From Diphasiastrum complanatum (lineage: Eukaryota; Streptophyta; Lycopodiopsida; Lycopodiales; Lycopodiaceae), in assembly GCA_029204225.1 (NCBI GenBank), contig CM055109.1, positions 34,409,098-34,473,097 on the forward strand: 64,000 bases of DNA, given 5' to 3'. The first letter of the stretch is position 1; every line of letters begins with the position of its first letter. This document shows, one piece after another, positions 25,550 to 37,600 of this stretch. A program made the position numbers and the translations under genes. Below the pieces are notes generated by a model. It saw nothing but the letters and a program-made list of their open reading frames with translations. It searched no databases and was not told where the DNA came from.

Positions 25550-26830
25550 AAGTAGCTATAAATAATGGAGGTGATGGCAGACATGTATATGCTCATCATA
25601 GAATCATAAAACTCAATCAATCAACTCTTGCTGCCATTGAAGAAAGATGTGATGGGGACTGTAGCTGGAGATAATGGGTGCTGATGACATCATCTAGGAG
25701 GTTGTCTGCGTAGTATATGTCTCCTCATATCAATGCCCAATCAAATGAGGAGAGAACTGTACACCATGCCTCTATTGCGTATGATATGGTAGGGGTAACA
25801 AGAGTATCAAAAAGCTGACACTTACTTGGGGCATCCTAAATAAATCTCCGAAAGCATAACCTCTCTAGTTGTATGGGGAAGCGTGTCCCTTCCCAAGTCC
25901 AGCTATAGTAGCCTGTCTCATAGCAAATACAAGACCATTAAAAAGGACACGTAAGTAAGTGTAGGATGATACAATCTCCAGTGGTTGTCCATCAAAGATA
26001 AGCTCATGTCATTGCTTGAAAGCCATGGATGTATTGAAGAGCATGACCTTGATCTTCACAATATTAACCCTCAAACCACCCCATCTGATACAAAAAGTAT
26101 GAAGACTGTCTAATTGTCTTTGTAAGCCCTCTCTAGTCAGAGAAACTAGAGCCACACCATCTGCATAAAAAAGGATGGCAATTAGAATGTCACCAAGTCT
26201 GCAACATGTATCACCGCACTACTCAATGACTCTCTCAAGCTCATCAATATACAATCCAAAGAGTGTGGGGGAGAGGGAGTAGCCATATGTGGTCCATGTT
26301 TGTAAGTCCTCAATAAGGAGAGGTGAAGTACGAGGAATGAACGTGCGCCAAAAGGCACATGTAGAAGAACTATGTAGGGCGTCAATTAGGTGTCTTCCCT
26401 TCACGTTCTTTGAAGGCATGCTTTTTGCGACAAAGTGTACGATGAAATTTTTATAAGCAGTATGAAGAGTAAGTGGTTCATATAAACGTGCATGGGTTAC
26501 CTAGAGGTATAAGGAGCGACACTCATCATCAAACCAAAGAGGTCAAATGGGACGAGAGGAGTTGGAAGGACGTCAATAGAATTTTGAAGGGAAGGACAAT
26601 GAAGCAGTATTATGAAGTGATGTGGTCAAAAAGTTAGCTTGTATTTCCAATGGGCTATCATGGGGAGAGTGTTGTACTAAGGAAATAAGGGCCTCCTGGT
26701 ATTTCATACCATTACAATTCCAAACTCCAATATGCAACCGATGTGGATGGGGCCCCGGGATGCACCTGTGCCCAAGGATTAACATCAAGGTAACGAATCT
26801 AGCCATCTCGGTAAATCACCCTCCATCCTG
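25550..26830 (-). pseudogene. LINE (non-LTR) ORF2 reverse transcriptase remnant
   Basis: On the minus strand, frames 26419-26219 and beyond give GYSLSPTLFGLYIDELERVI, the conserved plant LINE block normally GxPLSPxLFxLYIDxLE. A continuation has ILFYADGVALVS, where the second catalytic Asp of YADD is Gly, followed by a thumb block with LRVNIVKIKVMLFN. Upstream, about 26540, lies a PLWFDDECRSL-like linker found between endonuclease and RT. Stops and frameshifts are frequent and the fingers part of the RT is missing. The element is dead. Confidence 0.8.
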
Positions 26831-26939
26831 ATGTTCTTGTGTCTTGGAAAGCTTGACGTTTTTCTGCCACTTGTATGTAGGTGAGATTGTTGTCCATGAA
26901 AATTTGTGTGCCTTTCAATTTGGCTCTTTATATAGGTGC

Positions 26940-27375
26940 CCAGCTGGTATCAACAATGGTATCGTAGACTCATACCCGCCCAGTATATGATTTTGTGATA
27001 CTACGGTCGATACCCGACCCGGGCTGGTTTTAGCCAGTCAATGCACATATCGATACCCGGACGGGCACCAACAAAGTATTGGCCTTTAAAATCATATGCA
27101 TATTACATTTAAAAAGGTCATGCTTTTTATTAAATGCATACTACCCTTTATAAAATGGCAAATTTTTGAAAAAAATCATGTACTCATATCCGGGTTTATA
27201 CTCGGCTGGTATCAACCTTGCAATACCTAGGTTGGTTGATACCAGCCACCAATTTACAAAACATGTTGATATTGATATCCGACTTGTATCAAATTTTTCA
27301 AAAAAGTATAATACCAGGACCCGGCTGGCATTTAAAATATCAATGCCCGCCCAACACTGGTATATACATCCCTTC
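26940..27375. mobile_element. Probable MITE or foldback insert inside the LINE
   Basis: A block rich in inverted and direct copies of ggctggtatc, gatacccg and cccgcccaac interrupts the LINE ORF1 reading frame: LINE-like coding stops near 27375 and LINE-like DNA resumes left of about 26935. Partly similar flanks (tatatagg / tatataca) may be a decayed 8-bp target duplication. Exact ends are not resolved. Confidence 0.45.
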
Positions 27376-28030
27376 ACTATGGTGGCCAAGTGTAATGTCA
27401 ATAAAGTGTTTTGCCTCCTCTATAGCATTTTGGGTGTCCACAACACCATGTAGTCTAATGGTGAGAGCTTTGCTTTCACGAAGTCTCTCCTCTAAAAGAG
27501 TAGCTGAAATAATTGAAGAAATAGGTGCAGTGGGCTAACTCCCTTTCTTGAGCATATCTGCCCAAGACATGGTTTCCTCCTGTTGTTTCTCAATCTTGGC
27601 TTCCAATTCTTTGATCTTGCTGGATGATTCCGGTGTAGCAAGGATAGGTTGAGCCTGAAGTTCTTGCTTCAGCATATCCACTTGTTGTTGAAGTTTACCA
27701 TTGGCGTCTTTAAGCTGGGGCACTTCAAGTTTAACCAATTGGAGTTCCGTTTTTAAGATCTAGAAATCGTGTAATAGGACATTCAAACTAGTGGCCACAT
27801 AGGATTCAATAGCCTTATCAAGAATATAGGGTCCACTAGAATGTGGGTAAATTTTTTTAGGAGCCAGTGGAGGAGGTGGAAGAGGAGTTTGTGGAAGAGG
27901 GATAGAGAGGGGGGAACAAGGAGGGTCTTGTTGCTGTGCAACAATAGCAACTTCAACATGGCGTAGCGGTGGCAGCGGCCTGCTGCTATGCCGCAGCACC
28001 AGCTGGTTGCTGCGCAACTGTTGCTGCACA
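27360..28030 (-). pseudogene. LINE ORF1-like protein remnant (Pro-rich, coiled coil, RNA-binding-like)
   Basis: One minus-strand frame, read through two in-frame stops, gives a proline-rich part (LPQTPLPPPPLAPKK), a coiled coil (ANGKLQQQVDMLKQEL, SSKIKELEAKIEKQQEE) with a SWADMLKKG end, and a segment ALTIRLHGVVDTQNAIEEA. This order of coiled coil then R-I-x-G-like RNA-binding segment is usual for LINE ORF1 proteins. It lies upstream of the ORF2 remnant on the same strand, which supports the call. A captured host coiled-coil protein is the alternative. Confidence 0.5.
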
Positions 28031-28189
28031 TCAACAACATACTCATACTATTGCGTAGTAGCAACATCAAGATGCTGCTGCAGCAAAAGAGAGGGGTGGC
28101 GGTGGGGGAAGGGAGATGTTGGAGGGAGATGATGGAGAGCGTGGGCTCCCCCAATTTTTTCTGACCATAGCGATGGAGCATGGGGGGGG

Positions 28190-28191
<2 letters not shown>

Positions 28192-28243
<52 letters not shown>
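28192..28243. repeat. (GA)n microsatellite
   Basis: A pure GA tract preceded by a run of G. Confidence 0.97.
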
Positions 28244-28245
<2 letters not shown>

Positions 28246-28593
28246 ATAGACAAAACTCATTCTTTTAGTGTGATTGGTTCATGTGCACAAGTAGGATTCG
28301 TGAATAGTTGAGCACAAGAGGACACATGGCCTTTGTGAGTAGTCGAGCACATGGCACATGGCCTTTGCAATAGACCCATAGGCAAATACACCCATATGCA
28401 AGTGAAACATACTCTAGGCGAATACACCCATATGAGAGTGAAACATAATCTCACCTTTTAAATAGCTTGATGCACATGCCTTGTTGAGTGTAGTGCTGCC
28501 TTGTAGAGTGTAGTGCAAGAGATGGAAAATGGGTTCTAGAAAATGGACTCTAAATAGATTCTGAAATGGATGGAATATTGATCAAAAAAGGGG

Positions 28594-28630
28594 GAGAGAG
28601 AGAGAGAGAGAGAGTGAGTGAGTGAGTGAT
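28594..28630. repeat. Short (GA)n / (GTGA)n tract in the leader of the phosphatase gene
   Basis: GA repeats pass into agtgagtg repeats about 50 bases upstream of the ATG at 28676. The position suggests it is in the 5' UTR. Confidence 0.8.
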
Positions 28631-28675
28631 AGAGAAAGGGGGTGGTGGTGGTTGGGACTTGGGGGGTTAAGAAAG

Positions 28676-31600
28676 ATGGGAATAACTCTTGCAGTGAGCA
28701 TCCCTGCCTGTATCTTCTTGGGCACCTTCATTGCAGTGCGAGACAGAGCTCCCAATCTGCTCCTTGCTCCTCTTCTGCATTCCTCTCTCATTTTTCTCTC
28801 TGTTTCCATTTCTTCTCATCCGCGTCTCAACCATCGCCTTCTCTTTGCCAAGACGCCACAGGGCAGCTTTCCATGGTGGTCTCGCCTCCTTTTCCATCCT
28901 TACCTGCTCTCTGCTCAAGCATATGTCGCCTTGAGAAGGCTCGCAACCCTCGAGCCTCTGTACACAGAGATCTGTGATGGGATTTTCGTAGGTGGGTGGC
29001 CATTATGGGCAAACGATATGCCACCGGGTAACCCTGCTGTTATAGATTGTACATGCGAGCTCCCTCGCAGGACATTGACTGCTCATTTGCCGTATCTTTG
29101 CATTCCTACTTGGGATACAAGAGCACCATCCCCAACTCAGATAGAGGTTGCGGTTCGGTGGGCCGTGGAAAAGAGGGCGCACCGTTACCCCGTGTATATT
29201 CATTGTGCATTTGGTATGTATTACAAGTTGTTTATGCTATTACTTTAACTTTCAGATGAAAGACACCAATAAAGGAAATTTAGATGGATGATGTGCTTCT
29301 TAGGGGGAGGATGTGTATTTAAGGGGGGTTTTGGTAATCGAAATTGTTGACGGAGTTGGAGGCACCAACATTTCACAATGAAAAGTGTAAGCTTTCGTAA
29401 ATCTATGCTTGATGTTATCGTATTTGCTTGAGCAAATATGACACACGTAAATGTTTCATACAAGACGAACTTTTTTCCACTGTATGCAAATGATCCTCCA
29501 CACCTTCTTTGCAAAAGTTTCATCTGTTTGGCATTTGAGAACAACAACTCCTGTATAAATCATCCAACAAATCCTTTTTGCACCACCAACAGATAACTAA
29601 ATGCAAGAAGCAGGTGAAACCCATTGCCAACCCTCCAGTAAATATTAAATGAATTTTTTTTTCTTAAAGTAAATCTTAGAATTTACGGACACCATCCATG
29701 TGTGGGTGGGGTTTGAACTTGGGTGGTCAATCCAACACCATGAACTCTCTAGCACCATACCACATAGGCGTGAATCAATCTTAGAATTGTGAATTGTTGC
29801 TTGTGAAATAAATAACCAATTTTTTTCTCAAGTTGCAGATTCTCAATCTAAAAGGGTTCTAATCATGATTCTTTGGAACTATGATTAGGAGCAATTTCAA
29901 ATTTCTTGTAAGTCAATTTGCTTATATTGCTTGCAGGGTGCTTTTGCATCATATGCACTAGCTGTTTGGGGGAAAATAAACAATACAAAAAATCATATGT
30001 AGTGCATGCAGAGAATGGGGACAATTTAAAGTCCACTTTCCTTTGTGATCACTAATAAGTGTATAAGACTGCATAATGTCTGCTGTTCAGGTTTTAACTA
30101 TGCTGATTATTGAATCACTAACTTATCGTAATGTTGTGTTCATGATCTAGATTCTGAACATCTATACTTGTTTTTATTTGCTATTTGAAGGTTTATGACA
30201 CTCATGGTCTTTCATGTTGCTCCTAGAAGGAAATTTTGCTCTATATGGATGCCTTAGCTTCTCGTTTTGAATTGTTGTATCTTCTTGTAGTTTGGTCCAT
30301 TTCATGTTGTCTTTACATGGCCTTTCTCAACCATGCAACTCACTAGGTATTCCAATCTGCTAGGATGTACTATTATTTATTTCCTGTTACATACCCTTAG
30401 CTCTAGACCAATGTTGCATGCACCGGTTCAAATCAGTGGTTCAAATCGACCGGTTTGGCTGGTTCGAACCGGCTTGGTCAGGTTTGAATTGGCTGATTCG
30501 AACAATTATTCATTTTTGGGGCTGTTTTGAAATTTTTTTACACGGTAACCGATTCGAACAGGTTTTTGTTCGAACCGCGATTCTTTGTTCGAATCGACGA
30601 TTCGTGAAACATTGCTCTAGACTTTTGTCTACAAACTAGCTGGTTTGATAAGTGAAGCCTCCTCCCATGATCCATCCATAGGTTGCCTTTATCTCTTTTT
30701 GGCCATGGGCAACATGTTTTGTCAATGGTTGACCAGACTATTGACCCCCTTGACCTGACGGTAAGCGTTAGTGATTGTTGACAGCCATCGTCATGTTTCG
30801 TCCTACCTCAGTGATCACTAAACTACCCTGGCTTGATGTTAGTGTTACAACTCCCTAGATCTCCGATGGCCTGGAAGGTTGACGCACACCCCATACCAGT
30901 GATGACGCATCGTATCCGCCCATCCCCTATGCACTGGAGCTATCGACATCCACATGCCTAGTCAAGCCTCCGGCGATAACTAGCGTCCCATACCACCAGC
31001 CATCGCCCTTGGCTCTCCCTAGCACACATCTCCTAGCTTGGAGATACATCCTGGCTACTGCACGTGCTCTCCATCCACCAACTCTTGGGTAGATTGAGTG
31101 AATGGCAAAAGGAAGCCCCACCACTATATAGACATAGCATAGTGGGTCTCGTCCTGCCTGCGACACGTGACCACCTAGGATGGTGACGCTTGGCACCAAA
31201 ACATGTCGATAATGCCAAACTTGCATCCTACCCCTTGCGAGGTCGTCACTGAAGGGTGTACCGTTATGGTACATAACAATCCCTCCCCCATAAAAACTTC
31301 CTTTTATGGGAGAAAACTAGGGAATCTAAGTTTCAAGTCATTTTCGTTTTCCCAGGTGTCCTCATCATCTGACTTGCCTTTCCATCGAATCAGATGTTTA
31401 GAAATCAATCGATTTCTCAACTGATGATGTCGGGTATCCATGATCCTATCCGGCTCATGGGGTACAAAGGTAGTCAAATCCTCCAATAACACTAGATCAT
31501 TGGCTAGAATTAGGTTGTCCTTTCCACCAAGTCGCTCCTTTAGACAGCTAACGTGGAATACATGATGAACCTTAGTTCCAACGGGAAGTTATAGTCGATA

Positions 31601-34600
31601 TGCGGCAATGTTTCTTCGAAACGCGTTTCAAACATTGAAACGCGTTCGAAACGACTGTAAAAGAAAAGCAAATTTTTTTCCAAAACCATAGTCACTATAC
31701 ACAGCTTCTCCTCTTGAAATTGCATTCTCTAGAGCATTCTCATGAAATTGGCTGTATCTGCTTGTTACTAGACTTTCTATGACATCTGTAAATCCCAAAA
31801 ACCCTCAAAAACAATTTTTTTTTTTTTAAACCTAAAAAAAAAATGTCGTTTCGAACTTGAACCAGACGTTTCATATGCGTTTCGAAACGACGTACGAAAC
31901 GAGCCCATGAAACATTGATATGCGGTCCTACCAATCTTGTTAACAATCTTGAAAGGGCTGCTATATTGTGGAGATAGCTTGGGGCATTTCCCCGTTCAAA
32001 GAGTCTTAGAGTCTTTTGGGATCCTAAGATACACCCAATCACCGATCTCAAATTCTCAAGGAGAGCAACTTCAATTAGCATAGAATTGGGCTTGATCCTG
32101 AGCCGATCTAATGCTTTCCTTAGCCACCTGCAACATTTCCTGCATATCCTGCAAGAAATTGGCTACAGCTTGCACCTTGAGACCTTTGAGTCCAACGGAG
32201 ATAGGGGAACGAGGTTGAAAGTCGTACAAGAGCATGAAAGGACTACATCCGGTGGCAGGATGCTTCATACGATTGTATGCAAACTCAACCATTGGGAGGT
32301 ACTTTTCCCAATCTGACTATCATCTAGAAACATATGTGCAAAGCATATCTTCCATCGACTGGCTGACACAATCGGTTTGTCCATCGGTTTTTGGGTGAGA
32401 TGAAAGACTTAAGGTAGTTTCTAGTCTTTCAAAGACTGCATGCCAAAACTTGCCAGTGAACTTAGAATCTCGATCACTAACAATATCGTTCGGTAGACCA
32501 TACAGCCTGAACAACTTGTGCAATCTCAAGAGCTTTGACAATAGTTTTCGTTGGAATAAACTGCACCATTTTGGTAAGCTTGTCAACCACTACCCAAATG
32601 GCATCATGACCCTTCCCAGACTTGGGAAGTCCGATCACAAAATCCATGGAAATACTTTCCCATTTCTTACTGGGAATCTCCAATGGATGTAATTGACTAG
32701 CATAGAGCTTTGCCTGTCTTGGAATATCTAAGACCGTACGCAAATGCGCTTCATGCTCCTCAAGAGTCTTACTATAAATCAAAATGTCGTCCAAAAATAC
32801 CACCAAAAACTTTCCTAGATATGGACGAAGGATATCGTTCATCATCTGCTAAAAGGTTGCTAGGACATTAGTTAGACCAAAGGGTAAAACTAAAAATTTG
32901 TAATGGCCATACCTAGAACAAAAACCATTCTTGGAAACATCCCCCTCGTGAATTCTAATTTGATGGTACCCTAACCTAAGGTCCAATCTGGTGAAATACT
33001 TTGCACCATTCAATTGGTCCATTAATTCGTCCATCCGAGGTAAGGGATAACGGTTCTTAATAATCATTTTATTAAGCTTTTTGTGATTGACACAAAGATG
33101 TATACCGTCGTCTTTCTTGCCGGTTAATAATACAGGAGCTCCCCAAGGGGGCTTACTGGGTCGAATATGGCCCTTATGTAATAACTCCTCAAGTTGCCTA
33201 GCAACCTCATCCTCTTCCTAGCAGCCTAAGTCTTTTAAAGATTTTACCCTCAGGTGTTAGTATTCGAAAAAGATAAAGCTTTAGGGAAAGACGATACATC
33301 AACATTGAAATTTTGAGTAACAAAACTATCCATGTAACATTCATCTTTCAAATAGCATAAATACGAGTGATACTCAGAATTTAACATTGATTCGCTTCAT
33401 GAGCAATTAGTTACATAAGGTAGTTCAGGCTCGTCGCCTTTAAGATGGACCGTTGAGCCATTACGTAAGAAAGATAAACTATGAGTTACATAAGCTTTCT
33501 TCAATGACTCATTCCTAGCATAAAACCACTCTTTACCTAGGATTAAGTCTACCTTATCAATATTCATAATATGAAATGACAAGCTATCTACATAATTCTG
33601 AATCTTCAATGGTACGTGAGGGACAAACTGGTCCCAGACCTGCTGCTCCCCACCCACTGCCATCCTAACCACATACTTGTGGTCACTTGGTGCGGCTGCC
33701 AACTGTAGCTTCTGCACCAATTTAGCATTAATAAAATTAGGCGTAGAACCGTCGTCAAATAAAACACTCACGAGTTGGCTGCCTACGAACCCATTCATGC
33801 GAATGAGGTTGTGATGTCCAAAATCTGCGGTATTAAAACAACAATCACTACAAACTATTTCATCCTTAAAAGACACATCAATGCAAGAAATTGAAGAATT
33901 ACCTGGTGCCTTAAAGGAGCGGCCACCCTTCTTCCTTTTCTTTGGGCAATCCTTGGAGAGGTGCCCCTTCTCCATGCAGGAAAAACAAAACCTGTCGCTC
34001 TTGGCCTTGTCAAAATCCGCTCTCTCCAACCGAGGGTGTTTCTTCTTCTTTTCCGATGTGGAAGCTACATCGACAACTTTCTCTTCGCCCTTTTTGAAGG
34101 AAGGGCCCAAAGGGGGCTTGTCCTTGGATTCAGGCTTTTGGCTTTGTTGCTCTCCGCGAGTTACTACGTGCATCAAAGATGGTTAACGAACCGCGACGCC
34201 GCCTATTGGAAGTCTTGCAAGTACACATCCAAAGGCTTTGTTCCCATTTGCAAAGTTGCAATTTGATGATAGTATTCAAAATCGTCCAAGACCGGCATAA
34301 AGGCAGTCTTAAAAGCTACTTGGAAATCCTCCCAACTAGTCAGAATAGTGGCTCGCTCTTTGAGATCCTGCCACCACGAACACGTTTTCCCGCATAAAAA
34401 CCTGATGGTTGTGGCAATCCTAGAGCTGTCAGGCAGATTGTGTATGGAAAAGTGTGACGTCCATCGATCTAGCCACGTTAAAACCACATCTTGGTGTCTA
34501 TCTTTTTTCTCCCCAATAAAATATTCCGGGGTAAACATCAGGTTTAGGAGAGCTTGATGAGACTGTGAGAAAGCCTTCATCTTAGCTTCCGCCTATTCAT

Positions 34601-37600
34601 GTTTAGACCGCATGTCGACAATTTGTTGTTGTAACAAATTAATTGCATGTGCCATCTCCTCCATATCAGTCACGGCTGAGCTTGGAGCTTGGGTTATCTC
34701 CATAGGAGAGTCCATGGAAAAAGGGACACATCTCCTGGCCTGGAGATACATCCTGGCTATTGCACGTGCTCTCCATCCACCAACTCTTGGGTAGACTGAG
34801 TGAACAACAAAAGGGAAGCCTCACCATTATATAGACATAGCATAGTGGGTCCCATCAAGCACAGTCCCGCTGGCAACACATGACCACCCAGGATGGTGAC
34901 GCGTGGCACCAAAACATGTTGATAACACCAGACTTGTGTCCTGCCCCTTGTGAGGCCGTCACTGAAGGGCGTACCGTTATGGTCTACTAATGGACATGGT
35001 GACTAGGTGCTCGAGAGTCGACGGTCATCACTACCCCGCCTCTTTAACTTTTACTATGCAAGTACATTGGATCACTACCGGTGACACACCCAACCTATGA
35101 AGATGTATGGTGCCTAGTTTGGCTCATGGTCATGACCATTTTGGCTAGTCATTTGACCCTCAGAGGTGCTGATCCTTATAAGGTGATGTTTGGTTTGTTA
35201 TCGGAATGTAACATTCCTTCCCCCTCCTAGAAAGTCATCACTACTTTATGACAAACTGTGGGTATAATAACTGTAGCTTTTATTGACTCTCCCATGTGTA
35301 GTCTCTTCCAAGTCACTAGAAATTTTGGGAGGATGCGGTTTCTTGATCGCTTTTGCCTCCAATCTAGTATACGCTCAGGTCCATGTGACAAGGTATCTCT
35401 TTCTTGTAGTGCAACAAAGCCTCCAACTAGGTTGCCCCACTCTCATGTAAACATTGCTTTAAATGACTTACATGAAAAACTAGATGCACTTCCAACCGTT
35501 TGGTAGTTGTAACTTGTAAGCTACATCACTTTCTTTATGATTTTCCATGGTTCACATCAAGGTGATAGTTTCCTACACTTGCTTGTCCGCAGTACCTTCG
35601 ACTTAGCAGAAGAACCCAATAAGTCTGATTTACACGAGCATAACTTTATGCTCTTGCATGAGTCTTGGAAAGATTTTGTGGTGCTATTTCTAGCCTATCT
35701 TACATTTTTTGCAGTGCCAGGTGCTTTTCGGGGAATACCTAGGGTAGCTGGGCTTGCTGGCCATGGCTTAAATGGGCTCATTTTGGTGGACACATGCTTC
35801 TTATCAACATACGCAAACTCTATTTAAGGGTAGATGCTTAGCCTAGTTAGTCTGAACTTCGCTAACATATGCTCAAAGCATATTCTCTAAGATTTGGTTG
35901 ACTCGCTTTATCTGCCCATTAGTCTGTGGGTGCTCACTACCGCTCATCTGCAATGAGGGTGTTATGAACATATAGTCATATAGTACAATCAGGCTTTTAA
36001 CAACATTTTCTGGGCGCTGTTTGGGTCGCCTTCAATTACTCTGTAGGGCACTTGTTGAGGGGCCCACATCTTCTCTCCAAATCATGTGCTACCCTTTTTT
36101 TCTATATTTGAGCACTGAGTTTTTAAAAGGGTTTAAGAAGGTCCTCTAGAGAACTACAGATAGGTAGATGGACACTCATGGAGCAGGTTTTTTATTATTT
36201 GGTGTGAAGACTTGTTGCTCTGCCCAACTGGGGATCGACTATTGATTGTATCCGGTGTTCTTTCATTATTTTTTAGTTGGCGATTACTTGTCGATCGTAT
36301 TTACTGTCTCTTCATGTGATGCCAATATCTGTGCTTGGTTTATAACATGGTATCAGAATTCTTTCTTGATTTCCGTTGCTGAAATCCCCCCTCCTTTGAT
36401 TTTATCGTCCCTCCATCCACTTTCGCTCTGCTTTCTGCTCCATTCGACCCTTTGCCCTCAGGCCTCTTACTGTTTCTTGTCCTCCTTCCTTCTGCACCTC
36501 CTTGCTGCTTTTGCCCTTGTTTTCCACCCTCCTTCCACCCACGTTGTCCCCTATCCTTCCCTCCTTTTTTTTGTGTTATCCACCTTCCTAATTCCGTCCC
36601 CTGTTTCCTGCCATCCTTGTCGCCCTAATTGCCCACCCTTCCACTCCTCGATATCCACTCTTTAGATTCCGGCCTCCGTGTGGTCTACTACCGTTCTTTT
36701 TTCGCCCTTGCTACCTTTCATCCTCACATCCTGAGTCTTTCTTATGATCACTGTGCCTTCCACTTGTTCTTCCTCTAGTTGTGATGACAACTAAATACAG
36801 TTGGACAATCATAAGACTCCGGTTTCAGTGTCCAACTATTCTTGATTTTTCTTTTGTTGCTCTCATTGTAGATGCTGTTGGCCATCATGGGTCTACAGTG
36901 CAAGATTTCAAGGATAAGGTGTAGCTCTCAATTTACTCTGGTTCCTCGGATGGCAATGAGTGACAAAAAATGTCTGAAAAGTTGGAAAGTTCTTTCATGT
37001 CATCTCCCCAAAGTGTTGCTCACAAAGTTTGGTTTGTTGCTATTCACCTTGATGGTCGTCTAGCTACATGGTGGCATGTACAAATGTTTGATTTCTCTAC
37101 CAATGCTGGTTGGTTTGCTCTCCACAGTGCTATAATTGATCATCTGTGGACACTCATTGGCAATGTTTCCTTGAATTGCGATTTGTCAGTGAATTGTTTG
37201 GTTCTGCCGCCTATCTACTGAGCTGTCACTACCATCGACATGCACATATTGCTACCTGGCTCAGGATATTTAGCAACTTTCCAGAATAGTCTGAGTTCTG
37301 ATGATCTATTGCCTCTATTTAGGTCCTCCAGAAGCTAATACGAAAATATTATTTGATTAATCATCTCCAGTAGACGATAATAGCTTTCACGAGTATCAAT
37401 GCTCATGATCAATTTCAGCTTGAAGCAGCTGCCTCTCATGGAATAACCCAAGTAACTTTACCACCTGAGAGCAGTATTTCTGTTCCTTACAATTCTTAAA
37501 CTTGGGAAAGTGATTGCACTCATGTTTTCAAGTGGTCTGGTGTGGATTATCCTTTCTATATTGCTGTTGGAACTAGGAAATGAACTCTTGTTATTGTTTG

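Larger units (their letters stand above)
31024..34983 (-). mobile_element. Ty3/gypsy chromovirus 1, internally deleted, with both LTRs
   Basis: The 3' LTR is 31024 to about 31270 and the 5' LTR 34726-34983. They align along their length (gagatacatcctggct, ctccatccaccaactcttgg, tatagacatagcatagtggg, gtaccgttatggt). Between them, on the minus strand, lie gag, protease, RT, integrase and chromodomain remnants. A TATA-like tctatataatgg sits in the LTR in the element's orientation, and a polypurine tract gggggaggga (plus 31280-31289) precedes the 3' LTR. LTRs of about 250 bases are short. The LTR pair differs at roughly one site in ten, so insertion is not recent. Confidence 0.9.

Noticed and set aside
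27783-28253. Long minus-strand ORF with Ser-Leu and Leu-rich sequence
   Set aside because: It is out of phase with the Pro-rich and coiled-coil frame that continues in the LINE ORF1 and begins in a GA tract.
28667-29203. Minus-strand ORFs opposite phosphatase exon 1
   Set aside because: They are shadows of a frame that splices into a complete catalytic signature.
29690-29775. tRNA gene
   Set aside because: Only A- and B-box-like motifs are present; the acceptor stem and anticodon arm cannot be formed.
30927-31274. 115-codon minus-strand ORF
   Set aside because: It lies across the LTR border of two retroelements and has no protein motif.
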